From Reinekea sp. G2M2-21 (GTDB lineage: Bacteria; Pseudomonadota; Gammaproteobacteria; Pseudomonadales; Natronospirillaceae): a stretch of DNA of 64,000 nt. Positions within the stretch are counted from its first letter, which is position 1, and each line of letters begins with the position of its first letter. The stretch is from assembly GCF_015687175.1 (NCBI RefSeq), contig NZ_JADPQG010000003.1:310001-374000 (forward strand), read 5' to 3'. A model generated the notes under the pieces. The model did not search any database. It saw only the letters and a program-made list of their open reading frames with translations, and was not told the origin of the DNA. Below, one piece after another: positions 30,537 through 46,245 of this stretch. A program made the position numbers and the translations under genes.

Positions 30537-31421
30537 ATGAACCGAACCAATGCATTGTTACTGCTGCTACTTTCCGCCATTTGGGGCGCTTCCTTTCTGT
30601 TTATGCGGGTAGCATCCCCAGAATTTGGCCCCGTCACGCTCATTTTCTTACGTATGGCCATCGCGGTTATTGTGGTATCGCCCCTGTTATTGAAAAAAAC
30701 GTTCCGGCTACGGATCCTTGGCAGTCTGGTGCCACTGTCCGTGCTCGGGTGCTTAAACCATGTCCTTCCCTTTACTCTGCTGGCTTTTGCAACCTTGCGC
30801 TTGGAAGCCGGATTTACCTCACTGATCAATGCCACGACGCCGATTTTTACTGCCATTGTAGGTGCGGCTTGGTTTTCCACACCAATCACACGACAACAGA
30901 AGTTTGGATTGGCATTGGCTTTTTCAGGTGTTTTCATCCTATCCGCGGATAAATTAACCTTTCACAGCGGCGGCACTGGCTGGGCAATTATGGCGGGTTT
31001 ACTCGCCACATTCTGCTATGGCATTTCAGTGAATTTTTCCAAGCGATATCTCAGCCACCTGAACGCACGCGAAATTACCGTGGGCAGTATGGGCGCCAGT
31101 GCAACTCTCCTACTCATTCCGGGCATCTTGTTTTGGCCAGACATCAACCCGTCAGCACAAGCCTGGGGCAGCACCCTTTTGCTAGCAGTCGTCTGTACCG
31201 CGTTAGCATTTCTGTTGTTCTTCAAGGTATTGGCAACATCAGGTGCCATGGCTTCCTCGACAGTCACCTTTTTGGTTCCGCTTTTCGCTATCAGCTGGGG
31301 AATACTACTGCTGGGTGAAGAGATCAGCGCGCAGTTGATCATAGGCATGGTTGTGACCCTGCTGGGAACAGCTATTACGGTACAGCTGATCAAACCTGCC
31401 TTGAAACCCACGCCCGAATAA
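30537..31421 (+). CDS. DMT-superfamily (EamA) transporter
   Basis: The protein is about 294 residues with ten predicted membrane spans in two EamA repeats. The first starts ALLLLLLSAIWGASFLFMRV and the second GWAIMAGLLATFCYGISVNF. The family exports small metabolites; the substrate is unknown. Three ATGs lie in a row; the third (30537) has AAGGA at six bases and is favoured. It has no close partner in an operon. Confidence 0.88.
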   Translation: MNRTNALLLLLLSAIWGASFLFMRVASPEFGPVTLIFLRMAIAVIVVSPLLLKKTFRLRILGSLVPLSVLGCLNHVLPFTLLAFATLRLEAGFTSLINATTPIFTAIVGAAWFSTPITRQQKFGLALAFSGVFILSADKLTFHSGGTGWAIMAGLLATFCYGISVNFSKRYLSHLNAREITVGSMGASATLLLIPGILFWPDINPSAQAWGSTLLLAVVCTALAFLLFFKVLATSGAMASSTVTFLVPLFAISWGILLLGEEISAQLIIGMVVTLLGTAITVQLIKPALKPTPE

Positions 31422-31484
31422 CGCCCGGGCGATATGGTTTGATCAGCAACAAGGAAAAAAAACAGAAGCTGTGTGACTCCGCGT

Positions 31485-32714
31485 TTAGTTCAGAACACAG
31501 CATTCAATGCCAGCATTTGCCGCCAAACGCTCAATCAATTTTTCGCCCAGTAAGCTGGCGGGTGTCCAGAAACCACCGACCTGATCATCATTCAAGTCAA
31601 AAGCCAATGCCAGCGCCGCCTGGCTGAGCATTTTTGAGGTGGAACCATAACCCGGGTCCTGATCCCCTTTTACCTGAACGGAAAGCCGGTGACCAGTCTC
31701 GGTTTTTCCGTGCACCTGTACCACGAAAAAACCCGCCTCTTGCTCCGCTGGCGAGGGTCCTTCACCGGGTTTTGGCAACACGAAAGATTGCAGCAACCAG
31801 CGTGTTGGAGCCATGGCAGCGCCAACCACAATGGTTTTAATGCCCGCTGATATCAGTTTGGCTGAACGCCGGCCCTTACTGCCTTTGCCACCGAGCATCC
31901 CTTCGTTATAACGAAAACCGTCAGGGTATAAATCTGGCAATAACTGCGCGCTGCGCATAACAATTTTACTGTTGATGGGTGCCATGACAAACGGCGCAAC
32001 CCATTGATCGGTCACCCAATCGGACTGAGCCTTACCAATATAGGTTTGCTTTATGCCTTTGTTTTGCGGACACAGGGCGTAGGGGTCGAACAGCACTTTT
32101 TTAAGCGACGGGGTCCTCCGGACGTCAGACACAATATTTATCAGGCTTGCAATGGTTCCGCCAGAAAACCCGCCCTTCATCGCTTTAACCCGCATATCGA
32201 CATCTACGCACTGGCCCATTCCGGCCTCCTGCGCGCGCTTTTGAAGAAAGTAGGTTCCAATGTCGGAAGGAATTGAATCGAAACCGCAACAATGCACAAT
32301 GCAAGCGCCGCTGTCTTTGGCGATCTGTTCGTAGTTCGCCAACATTCGGTGAATAAACTGCGGCTCACCAGTCAAGTCGCAGTAGTGAGTGCCATTCTCA
32401 GCACAGGCCTTGACCAGTGCATCGCCATAGAGATCGTATGGACCAACGGTCGATACGACAACTCGGGTCCGTTTCGCGATCAGGGTCATATCGTGTTCGG
32501 ACATCGAATCCCCTTTTAACACGGGTATTGCCACATTGGGAAACTCGCGCTTTAGGTCATCAATAATGGAGGCCAATTTCGATTCAGACCGGCCAGCGAA
32601 CGCCAGTCGAAAAGCCTCAGGTTGGCGGCTGAGTAGCTTCGCAAAGCGTCTCGCTGTAATTTTACCAACGAAACTAGTGGCGCCCATCAGGACAATATCG
32701 AACTCTCTGCTCAT
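31485..32714 (-). CDS. Saccharopine dehydrogenase-like NAD(P)-binding reductase
   Basis: The protein is 409 residues. The N-terminal FDIVLMGATSFVGKITARRF is a Rossmann segment of the saccharopine-dehydrogenase NADP-binding family, and further segments VVVSTVGPYDLYGDALVKAC and CCGFDSIPSDIGTYFLQ fit the subgroup of trans-acting enoyl reductase-like proteins. The physiological substrate is not known. It is divergent from the PEP-CTERM gene. Confidence 0.85.
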   Translation of the reverse strand: MSREFDIVLMGATSFVGKITARRFAKLLSRQPEAFRLAFAGRSESKLASIIDDLKREFPNVAIPVLKGDSMSEHDMTLIAKRTRVVVSTVGPYDLYGDALVKACAENGTHYCDLTGEPQFIHRMLANYEQIAKDSGACIVHCCGFDSIPSDIGTYFLQKRAQEAGMGQCVDVDMRVKAMKGGFSGGTIASLINIVSDVRRTPSLKKVLFDPYALCPQNKGIKQTYIGKAQSDWVTDQWVAPFVMAPINSKIVMRSAQLLPDLYPDGFRYNEGMLGGKGSKGRRSAKLISAGIKTIVVGAAMAPTRWLLQSFVLPKPGEGPSPAEQEAGFFVVQVHGKTETGHRLSVQVKGDQDPGYGSTSKMLSQAALALAFDLNDDQVGGFWTPASLLGEKLIERLAANAGIECCVLN

Positions 32715-33123
32715 GGCGATTACTCTTGTTGTTTTCTGGCATTGTAGAGAGAGTTTGGAAACAGGCTCAACAAGTAATTCATAATCCCAGAAATATGAGG
32801 CGCACAGCAGGCATCAAACTGAATGGGTGGACCATTAAAATTCCTGACAGCTGAAAAGTCGACGATGTCGGAAAACTTTACAAAACCTTAGAATCTACCG
32901 TACAACGAGCGAACGCAACGAAAATAATGGCCAAGCCAAAAATGTGATACACATCACACATTTTTTCGATACATGTCACATATTTTGTGTCGATAATTTT
33001 TACAAATCCATTCCTAAAGAAACGAGAAATTCGCCAAGAGACACGTAGATTAAGGCCTAAAGAAATATGGCACGATAATCGCTTAGAAAAAGCAATTATC
33101 ATTCGCTCAATGGACGACAAATT
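32715..33123. promoter_or_regulatory. 409-bp divergent spacer upstream of the PEP-CTERM gene
   Basis: Apart from the CRP-type palindrome at 32943-32958 and a half-like TGTCACA at 32975-32981, I see no gene here. It is AT-rich and must contain promoters for both flanking genes. Confidence 0.5.
32943..32958. promoter_or_regulatory. CRP-type binding site
   Basis: The sequence TGTGA-TACACA-TCACA is a perfect match to the CRP core half-sites with the standard six-base spacer. It lies about 165 bp upstream of the PEP-CTERM gene start. A second weaker site with TGTCACA follows 17 bases on. CRP control of that gene is an inference from the site alone. Confidence 0.7.
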
Positions 33124-33717
33124 ATGAACATCAAACAAATCCTAGGAACTGGCTTTGCGATAGCCACACTGTGCGGCGCCGCCCAAGCCTACTATGTAGA
33201 AGTAGACAGCGTTAGTTACGACGTTGGCGAAATGGACACACTGGAAATAGCTTGGGATTCCAAAAACAGCAGCTCTTATTCAGACTGGTATACCGGAAGC
33301 GCCAGCGGTGTAAACCTTGAAACAGCCATCGTTTCTGGCTACTTGGGCACTGATGCGACCCTTGAAGGAAAAACCAATGACGGTGACCAAGTCACGGCTT
33401 ATCAGGTGTTCAATGATGATAAAACCGAGTTTACTGGACATCTGGCTTTCCGTTTGGATTTCGGGCCTGGCTACTATCTGATAAAAAATGCCAGCACTAA
33501 CGCCGGCGGCACCTTTGATACTGCGTTGTTCCTGAATAACAACGATACCTCTTGGGGCTTCATCAACTTTTCCAATTTAGACATTGCAAACCTCAGCAAC
33601 CTGACAATCAGCCACGTGACTGAATTCAGCAGTGACGTTGCCGAGCCAGCCACATTGGGACTGTTTGCATTGGGTATTACAGGGTTGTTCGCTGCGCGAC
33701 GTCGCAAAACAGCTTAA
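33124..33717 (+). CDS. PEP-CTERM-anchored surface protein
   Basis: The protein is 197 residues. A signal peptide (MNIKQILGTGFAIATLCGA, cleaved near AQA) leads into a beta-rich domain. The C-terminus is a textbook PEP-CTERM sorting signal: EPATLGLFALGITGLFAARR with a basic tail RRRKTA. Such proteins are processed by an exosortase and often linked to extracellular polysaccharide; no exosortase gene is in the window. Ser/Asn-rich stretches suggest surface exposure. A strong terminator follows. Confidence 0.85.
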   Translation: MNIKQILGTGFAIATLCGAAQAYYVEVDSVSYDVGEMDTLEIAWDSKNSSSYSDWYTGSASGVNLETAIVSGYLGTDATLEGKTNDGDQVTAYQVFNDDKTEFTGHLAFRLDFGPGYYLIKNASTNAGGTFDTALFLNNNDTSWGFINFSNLDIANLSNLTISHVTEFSSDVAEPATLGLFALGITGLFAARRRKTA

Positions 33718-33730
33718 TTTTGATTTTCCA

Positions 33731-33760
33731 AAAAAATCCCCGTGAATTCGGGGATTTTTT
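33731..33760. terminator. Intrinsic terminator after the PEP-CTERM gene
   Basis: The stem AATCCCCG / CGGGGATT around TGAATT is flanked by A and T runs, 13 bases after the stop. Confidence 0.85.
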
Positions 33761-33920
33761 TTGCCCGCAAAAAACAAACGAACTCACTTTCAGATACAAA
33801 CTACCAGATCTAACCTCCCTACAAAACTAACGACCTGAACAATAGCGAGTTACGTTTATGCCAACAGGGGAAAAGGCACATTAGACACACGAACTCCAAA
33901 ACACACTTTTATAACAGACA

Positions 33921-33945
33921 AAAAAACCAGCCGAAGCTGGTTTCT
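33921..33945 (-). terminator. glmS terminator: Displaced glmS terminator
   Basis: On the minus strand the stem AAACCAGC-TTCG-GCTGGTTT is followed by a T-run. It is a classic UUCG-loop intrinsic terminator facing leftward, exactly what glmS (also leftward) needs. Joining 63408-63430 to 33921-33945 across one copy of TTTCT puts this hairpin about 20 bases after the glmS stop. The transposon has separated them by 29 kb. Confidence 0.85.
33941..33945. repeat. Left copy of 5-bp target-site duplication
   Basis: TTTCT directly abuts the transposon left end (TGTTGG...). The same five bases lie at 63403-63407 directly outside the right end. A 5-bp duplication is diagnostic of Tn7-family transposition. 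Confidence 0.93.
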
Positions 33946-34097
33946 TGTTGGCGAACAATAAAGTTGTTAACAAATAGCCCTCTAAGTCATTGATTTTCTT
34001 GGGGGGCTTTTTTAAGGAAATAAATAAAGTTGTTAACTTTTCGCTCCTCTAGTCATATTCACCCCTAAAAACGCAACAATAAAGTTGTTAACAAATA
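33946..34097. repeat. Tn7-type left end with three TnsB-type sites
   Basis: The 20-bp sequence AACAATAAAGTTGTTAACAA occurs at 33954-33973 and 34075-34094. A close variant lies between them (AATAAAGTTGTTAAC at 34023-34037). Spacing is 66 and 55 bases, the separated-site layout known for the Tn7 left end. Confidence 0.9.
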
Positions 34098-34102
34098 CAT
34101 CC

Positions 34103-34153
34103 ATGCGTTGTGTGGAACGCAGGTGATAGTTCGGCTTGAGCACCTTGTTAGGT
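34103..34153 (-). repeat. attC: Partial integron attC site at the end of the DUF1993 gene
   Basis: On the minus strand ACCTAACAAGGTGCTCAAGC begins with the RYYYAAC core and supplies the TAA stop of the DUF1993 gene, as is common in integron cassettes. The distal half should end in GTTRRRY but is missing: after an AACGCA palindrome the sequence enters the transposon end. The site therefore appears truncated. Confidence 0.55.
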
Positions 34154-34663
34154 ATTACTTCCTTCAAGCGAAAAACCTGGAGGATACTGATGAAGCCCAT
34201 CAAAGGCACCTTTGGTAAGAGGTACACCTCTAAACCGTGCTATAGCGTAGACCATACCAAAATGAAAATAGAAATTAGGATACGCAAAACGCACTAGAAA
34301 ATCCTCTGCTTTCATGGAGATTGGCGCAGGACCAGCTATATCCTCAATTTCTACTTCAAGGTTATTCTCCTTTTCATCTAAACTTGCAACATAGTTTAAT
34401 GTGTCTTCAAGTTGGGCCCTTAGATTTGCAAATGACTTAACCTCACGAGAATACGAATTGACTTCCACGCCCGCAATTGGACTACAAGACCTTAAGGCAA
34501 AACTCGCTACTATCTCTACTTGAACGTACAGCGGGAACATATCTGGACTAAGACGTCCGTGGAGAATACTTTCATCACCACCAAAATGTTCCTCGATCTT
34601 TTCAAGTAGGTTCGATAGTAACCTTAAGTACTGAACAAAAATTTCAATATGCTTGTTTTTCAC
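34148..34663 (-). CDS. DUF1993-family protein, cassette-type gene
   Basis: The protein is 171 residues. The segments HGRLSPDMFPLYVQVEIVAS, AGVE and AYPNFYFHFGMVYAIARFRG then VPLTKGAFDG match DUF1993, a DinB-like helical family of unknown function that is often found in integron cassettes. The start is GTG. Its stop lies in a partial attC, and a second degenerate attC-like sequence precedes its start, so it looks like a single cassette. It is the first cargo gene inside the transposon left end. Confidence 0.75.
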   Translation of the reverse strand: MKNKHIEIFVQYLRLLSNLLEKIEEHFGGDESILHGRLSPDMFPLYVQVEIVASFALRSCSPIAGVEVNSYSREVKSFANLRAQLEDTLNYVASLDEKENNLEVEIEDIAGPAPISMKAEDFLVRFAYPNFYFHFGMVYAIARFRGVPLTKGAFDGLHQYPPGFSLEGSNT

Positions 34664-34679
34664 TAATGACCCTATCTAC

Positions 34680-34726
34680 ACCTAAAACGCCGCCCTCTGC
34701 CGCTTGTCTGCAGCAGCGCCTTGATA
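34680..34726 (-). repeat. Degenerate attC-like sequence upstream of the DUF1993 gene
   Basis: On the minus strand CAAGGCGCTGCTGCAGACAA is followed by GCGGCAG and GCGTTTTAGGT. It forms a CTGCTGC/GCGGCAG hairpin and ends in a decayed GTTAGGT-type core (one extra TT). The layout resembles the attC of a previous cassette. Confidence 0.4.
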
Positions 34727-34883
34727 CATATTGGTAAGCGATGAGTCATGCCATACATCATCATAATCATAATCATAATCATCAGCGATTAAAAATCTAT
34801 ACCCTGGCGGTAACGCTAAATATCCCTTTCACTGTACTATGCCAAGGTCTTCCATATATGGGGTAACTAAACTTAAATTGTAA

Positions 34884-34918
34884 TATACGGACCCATCTTG
34901 TGTAGTTGGGTCCGTATA
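34884..34918. promoter_or_regulatory. Perfect 12-bp inverted repeat upstream of the glyoxalase-like gene
   Basis: TATACGGACCCA (34884-34895) and TGGGTCCGTATA (34907-34918) are a perfect palindrome around 11 bases, ending 32 bases before the ATG at 34951. No T-run follows, so it is more likely an operator or hairpin control element than a terminator. The rest of 34727-34950 contains only a short ATCATAATC repeat near 34756-34784. Confidence 0.5.
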
Positions 34919-34950
34919 GTGCACTGCTATGTCCAATTGGAGATTAGGTA

Positions 34951-35208
34951 ATGAATCTAGGGAAAGGTATTCCTCAATTACCTTCTGGTGATATTGAAAT
35001 CACTGCTGAATTCTTTGAATCGATGCTCGGCTTTAAAGTAAAAGCAAAATTTCCAGATTATGGGCACTTAATTCTTACCCGGGATGATGCTGAAATTCAC
35101 TTTTGGCGTCCGGAAAGCGAAAATCATGCTAGAACTATAGGTTCTGATAGTAGTTGCAATATTAGAGTTGAAAATGTGCCTGAGCTTTATAAAGAGCTGA
35201 AAGAGTGA
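34951..35208 (+). pseudogene. Glyoxalase/bleomycin-resistance-like protein, C-terminally truncated
   Basis: There are 85 residues against about 120 for the family. The sequence ITAEFFESMLGFKVKAKFP, GHLILTRDDAEIHFW and ENVPELYKEL is a vicinal-oxygen-chelate (glyoxalase/BRP) N-terminal two-thirds. Reading stops at VPELYKELKE, where the second beta-alpha unit should continue, close to IS30 remnant sequence. Truncation by IS insertion and deletion is likely. No activity can be assumed. Confidence 0.6.
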
Positions 35209-35229
35209 GAGGCTCCATTCCGCTAAGAG

Positions 35230-35835
35230 TTAACTGAACAACCATGGGGTATGAGTGAAATGCAAATTGATGACCCATTTGACAACGCAACTCGTCTTGG
35301 CGAACCTGTCGCTAGTTTGCGATATTATCGGATAGCCGGAGGTATCTAGCCACTCTTCTATCGAACGTCGATCTTTTAGCTGACCCCGACGATCAATCTT
35401 GCCATATCGCTTTTTCCGCTGCTTCTGACACCGCAAGTGTTTGACGATGTCCCCCCCCCCCCTGCGCTGATCTTTATACACATTCATATAAATACTTTCG
35501 TGACTGACCGAATAGGAGGTATTGCGCTTAAGCCATTCAATTGTCTGCTGAGGGCTCCAATCCTTTCGTATCAAGGATTCCGCAGCTTTCCAAGGGTCAT
35601 GATTCAGTTTAGCGGCATTGTTCGTTTGTCAACGCGCTAAAGACAGCTGGTGCACTTGCTTAGGTCGGTAACCTCGTTTCCCACTGTTTCGTTTAATCTC
35701 TCGGCTAATCGCCGATTCATGGACTTCCAAACATTCGGCGATCTTGGTTTGGGTATTTCCCAGTGAAAGTCCAATCCAAATCTGAAAACGTTCGATTTCT
35801 GTGAGTTGGGTGTAGCTTCTATTCATGTTTCTCAT
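35230..35835 (-). pseudogene. IS30-family transposase remnant
   Basis: Residues from MNRSYTQLTEIERFQIWIGL to KQVHQLSLAR are an IS30 N-terminal HTH region (DNA-binding). A TGA at 35629-35631 interrupts the frame, after which the sequence continues in the same frame (QTNNAAKLNHDPWKAAESLI, then KDWSPQQTIEWL and HESIYMNVYKDQ). After SIEEW at about 35345 the homology stops, so the catalytic C-terminus is gone. It is dead by both stop and deletion. A 12-C run lies inside it. Confidence 0.85.
35451..35462. repeat. Homopolymer run of 12 C
   Basis: Twelve consecutive C residues (12 G on the coding strand) lie in the IS30 remnant, coding Gly residues where intact IS30 proteins have a shorter stretch. 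It may be a slipped tract or a sequencing artefact. Confidence 0.8.
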
Positions 35836-35980
35836 TCTGGCCGGAACGAAAAGCGACGAGGTTACCCTAACTCACTCTCTGATCCGACAATTGAGTTGCA
35901 CTTCAAATTTGAAACCGCCACTAAATAAAAGCAATCTGGTTTCTAATTTCAGCCAGTTGCATATCTATATCGAGCCAACT

Positions 35981-36351
35981 TTAATTAGGCATAACCTCAT
36001 AACAACTATCAATTTCGGTTTGATTCGAGCTGAAGTGAAGAATATCAGTTATATCTATATATCCCTGATAATGTGAGTTTGGGTACTTTTCAAAGTCTTC
36101 GGGTTCAACCACACCAGAGAACACAGCTAACACTTCACCATATTCATTTTTAGATAGAGCATGATATCTCTCCAATAAACCATCTGTAACAGGTGAAGAT
36201 TTCAGTTGATAAACTTCACCTGTCTTACAAACAATCAAGGTTTGTTCATATTCCATACCTTCGTAATGAATAAACAAGCCTTGATATTTTTCCTCAGCAC
36301 ATGAACTTATCGGGGCAACAAAAACACTTAACAATATAACTGGTAATGATT

Positions 36352-36355
<4 letters not shown>
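35981..36355 (-). CDS. Probable periplasmic lipoprotein immunity protein for the RHS toxin
   Basis: The protein is 124 residues with a lipoprotein signal MKSLPVILLSVFVAPISSC (lipobox ISSC, Cys19). The mature part is small and acidic with no recognised domain. It overlaps the end of the RHS gene by four bases (ATGA). Gene order, overlap, same strand and periplasmic location match immunity partners of peptidoglycan-targeting toxins. The function is inferred from context alone. Confidence 0.55.
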
Positions 36356-43584
<7,229 letters not shown>

Positions 43585-43783
43585 GACTTGACTCCTTAAC
43601 AAATCGCTAAATGACCTTTTAGTCATAGAAAGGCATAACGAACGGCATTATCTAGAAGGAATTGTTCTAAATTTGAGCAAATTCTATGATTTTGTATAGT
43701 TTCCGTCAATGCTGTAATCTCTAAAACCACTGGTCAGATCAATTCATTAATTCAATCACTTAATATGCAAGAGGTAATTTACC

Positions 43784-44380
43784 GTGAAAAAACCTGCAGT
43801 CTTGCTTGCCGCTGGCTTGCTTTCTAGTTCTTTGTTTGCGTCAGATACTAGATCTACTGGGGAAGTGGACTTAATTATTACACCGATTGGTGACACTTCT
43901 GCCGGAGTTCGCTATACCTTCAGCCCCGACATACAACTGTCCTTGGTAGTCGATAGCTTTGACAAAGAAGACAATGACCGAAAGTCTTATAATGCGACAA
44001 CTGATTCACAGGAACCCGTTAGGGTTGAGGGTGAGCTAACGATTGACGTGCAGGCAGCTATACAGTATTTCTTTTCTGCTGAGCTTTACGCCTTAGCAGA
44101 GCTTGGCTATTACCGTTATTCTACTTACGAAGATTTCGACGATGACAGCCTGACAGATGAAACCTATTTGTGGTCGGGGTTTGACGGCGCCATTGGCATG
44201 GGATTAGAGCATCCACTTACAGATAAACTCAGCCTCTTCTCTAACGCAAAAATTGAGATTGGCGAACGTAAAGGTGCGACAGAATACACGCTTTCTTCCA
44301 CTACCACGCCCGGGAATGAAAATAATCGCTCATTTGCTTCGACATCATTCTCGCTAGGACTTTCTTATAATTTATTCTAG
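43784..44380 (+). CDS. Outer-membrane beta-barrel protein
   Basis: The protein is 198 residues with a signal peptide (MKKPAVLLAAGLLSSSLFAS). Alternating polar/hydrophobic strands such as LYALAELGYYRYSTY and FDGAIGMGLEHPLTDKLSLF are followed by a terminal LSYNLF, the C-terminal aromatic typical of Bam-dependent barrels. It resembles small eight-stranded OmpA/OmpW-type porin-like proteins. The start is GTG after AGAGGT. It is divergent from the RHS gene, with a 200-bp shared region. Confidence 0.7.
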   Translation: MKKPAVLLAAGLLSSSLFASDTRSTGEVDLIITPIGDTSAGVRYTFSPDIQLSLVVDSFDKEDNDRKSYNATTDSQEPVRVEGELTIDVQAAIQYFFSAELYALAELGYYRYSTYEDFDDDSLTDETYLWSGFDGAIGMGLEHPLTDKLSLFSNAKIEIGERKGATEYTLSSTTTPGNENNRSFASTSFSLGLSYNLF

Positions 44381-44423
44381 TCGAGCTTTAGGCGAGTAAA
44401 TAGAGTTAGACAAGTATACTCGC

Positions 44424-45593
44424 CTATTTCTTCAATTCCCTGAACCCCAACAATGCACTAAGCACATGCTGCACATAGTCGATTCGAATTTCATCCACGC
44501 GGCGATTATGATCGGTTGCCATCGGGTGATCTACGTCAAATTGAGCGATCGCTCTTTTGACACCTCCTTTAAGCTCATCTGAACGTATAATTCCACTTCG
44601 TATAAATTCGATACCTAATTCGATAGCTGTATAAAGGTCTTTTTTGTCGATATCACTGTTTTTAATAAAAGGGGAAATTGCGATAAGCCCTTCAAGGGTT
44701 GTTGCTGAAGGCGTGATGGCGCCATTGTTGGAGAACCCTCCAACTAAGAATCTATTTATCTTATCCTCCGTAATTTGTTGCAACAACATAGTCTTTGTTA
44801 CCTCAACTGCATGCAAATAAATATCCCTGTGTTTTTGCTCATTACTGAGTTTAAAACCAAAGTATTTCGCTGTAGCAATCAAAGCCCAGTGATCTTTTAT
44901 GTACTCTCCTGATTCTGAACGAGATACAGCTAAATAATGCAGGGCAGATTCCAAATGCTCAAGCCAAATCTCATCTTTGGTTAACTCAAATAAATAACCA
45001 AATGCTAATGCAGCTTCACCTGGGTAATACAAGGACTCCCATTCATCACTTCTACCAACAGTTTCTGGATAGTATTTCGAATAAAATGACCCATCTTCTT
45101 TCTGCATAAATGCGAGAAAGTTCCCACAACGGATTAACTCATTTTCATAGTCATGCCAATTAGGTAGATTTGAGAGAGCAACAACCGCCAGAGCCGTTCC
45201 TCCAAGTTTTGCTTGAAGTTTGGTTTTTGGTGAATTGAAATTGGGAATTGACCAAACAGCTAATGAGTTATCTAACCCTTCGACTGGACTAGAGCTTTCT
45301 TCAACTAAAAAATCTATCGCAGCTCCAACCGAATGTTCATCGGAATATTCGGAAGTAGCCATTGAATAAATAGAACCGGCATGACGAAGTATGTTGTAGT
45401 CAATTGAATCTGATTCTTTCCTTGGGATTTTATACACAAATCTACCGCTCTCTTGAACTGAGGCATTCAGATATTGTGTCAATATTCTTATATCGCTGCC
45501 TAAGCTAGAACTTGAATATTCTCGAGTTAACAAAAAAGTTATACCGAAAACTAATACAACAACACCGACAAGAATCTGTCTTTTTTCTATCAT
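44424..45593 (-). CDS. Membrane-anchored alpha/alpha-toroid protein of unknown function
   Basis: The protein is 389 residues. A single membrane helix (ILVGVVVLVFGITFLL) anchors it, with the rest probably periplasmic. The repeated helical pairs, including NILRHAGSIYSMATSEYSDE, LAVVALSNLPNWHDYENELI and SLYYPGEAALAFGYLFELTK, suggest an (alpha/alpha)6 toroid as in carbohydrate-processing enzymes. No catalytic motif is recognised. It is convergent with the barrel gene, separated by 44 bp. Function is not assigned. Confidence 0.5.
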   Translation of the reverse strand: MIEKRQILVGVVVLVFGITFLLTREYSSSSLGSDIRILTQYLNASVQESGRFVYKIPRKESDSIDYNILRHAGSIYSMATSEYSDEHSVGAAIDFLVEESSSPVEGLDNSLAVWSIPNFNSPKTKLQAKLGGTALAVVALSNLPNWHDYENELIRCGNFLAFMQKEDGSFYSKYYPETVGRSDEWESLYYPGEAALAFGYLFELTKDEIWLEHLESALHYLAVSRSESGEYIKDHWALIATAKYFGFKLSNEQKHRDIYLHAVEVTKTMLLQQITEDKINRFLVGGFSNNGAITPSATTLEGLIAISPFIKNSDIDKKDLYTAIELGIEFIRSGIIRSDELKGGVKRAIAQFDVDHPMATDHNRRVDEIRIDYVQHVLSALLGFRELKK

Positions 45594-46059
45594 GATTAAT
45601 GCTATCCCACTATAGGCGGCTTCCGAACTCCAAGCTAACTCCTAATTGATTTGCACCCAAATTTGATCCACAGTGTCACTCCTAAGTACAAATCAACACT
45701 CCATCTCCACATAGCCAAACACACTTACTTCACCGTTTATCAGGACTTCCAATGAGCCGATATGGAGTTTCTGCAGGACCTGGGCGCCTGTCTAATTCTA
45801 GATTCCCACGGGAACAGTACACCAAACTGCCATTGCTCTCGACAATATCGCCACATTCGAGACACTGGTACCGGCAATGGATCAACAAAGTTACACTGAT
45901 CGAGGCTTGTGGATTACAGGTTTCATAAAAGTAACTTTGCTCACTAGATGTACCCATTTTAGCTTATATACGGCATTTGAAGGAAGTTAACCACACTACT
46001 TGTGTACGCCGAGCTATGGTGGCAGCAAGTTCTCGCTACATCCATTCGCATATTCTGCA
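45594..46059. other. Spacer with one doubtful small ORF
   Basis: The 466-bp region has a 75-codon minus-strand ORF (45730-45957) containing QCLECGDIVESNGSLVYCSR, a CxxC-like zinc-ribbon half. It may be real or a remnant. Nothing else is recognised. Confidence 0.35.
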
Positions 46060-46224
46060 CTACTGTTGGTTCGACGGCCTGATACTTTCAATTACTGCTT
46101 GATATGCGTTAGCCAACAGTGCTAGAAGGTCGACACCAGAACGCCTTTCAATTTCGTCAATCGAGGTCAAGTACTTATCTAAATCGGCCGTTTTAAGGTC
46201 TTCGTGATGAATCAGAAAAGACAT
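46060..46224 (-). pseudogene. C-terminal fragment of a DNA/RNA non-specific endonuclease-like protein
   Basis: Fifty-four residues remain, ending LTSIDEIERRSGVDLL, which resembles the C-terminal helix region of the DNA/RNA non-specific endonuclease family (VSxDEIExxTGLDFF). The fragment starts just before the left end of the IS3-family element at 46228. No N-terminal half with the DRGH catalytic motif is visible on the far side, so the rest was deleted or moved. Confidence 0.5.
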
Positions 46225-46245
46225 GGCTGGCAAGCCCCTAGCTTC

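Noticed and set aside
32878-33138. Minus-strand ORF of 86 codons upstream of the PEP-CTERM gene
   Set aside because: It crosses the CRP site and the PEP-CTERM start, has no ribosome site and matches no family.
35250-35348. Short plus-strand frame beginning MSEMQIDDPFDNATRLGEP
   Set aside because: Thirty-two codons in a decayed IS region with no recognisable family; may be a fragment of an unknown gene, but not supported.
45521-45546. GTTAACAAAAAAGTTAT as a further transposon end site
   Set aside because: It lies in a coding sequence, is single, and lacks the TGTTGG terminus and 20-bp periodicity.
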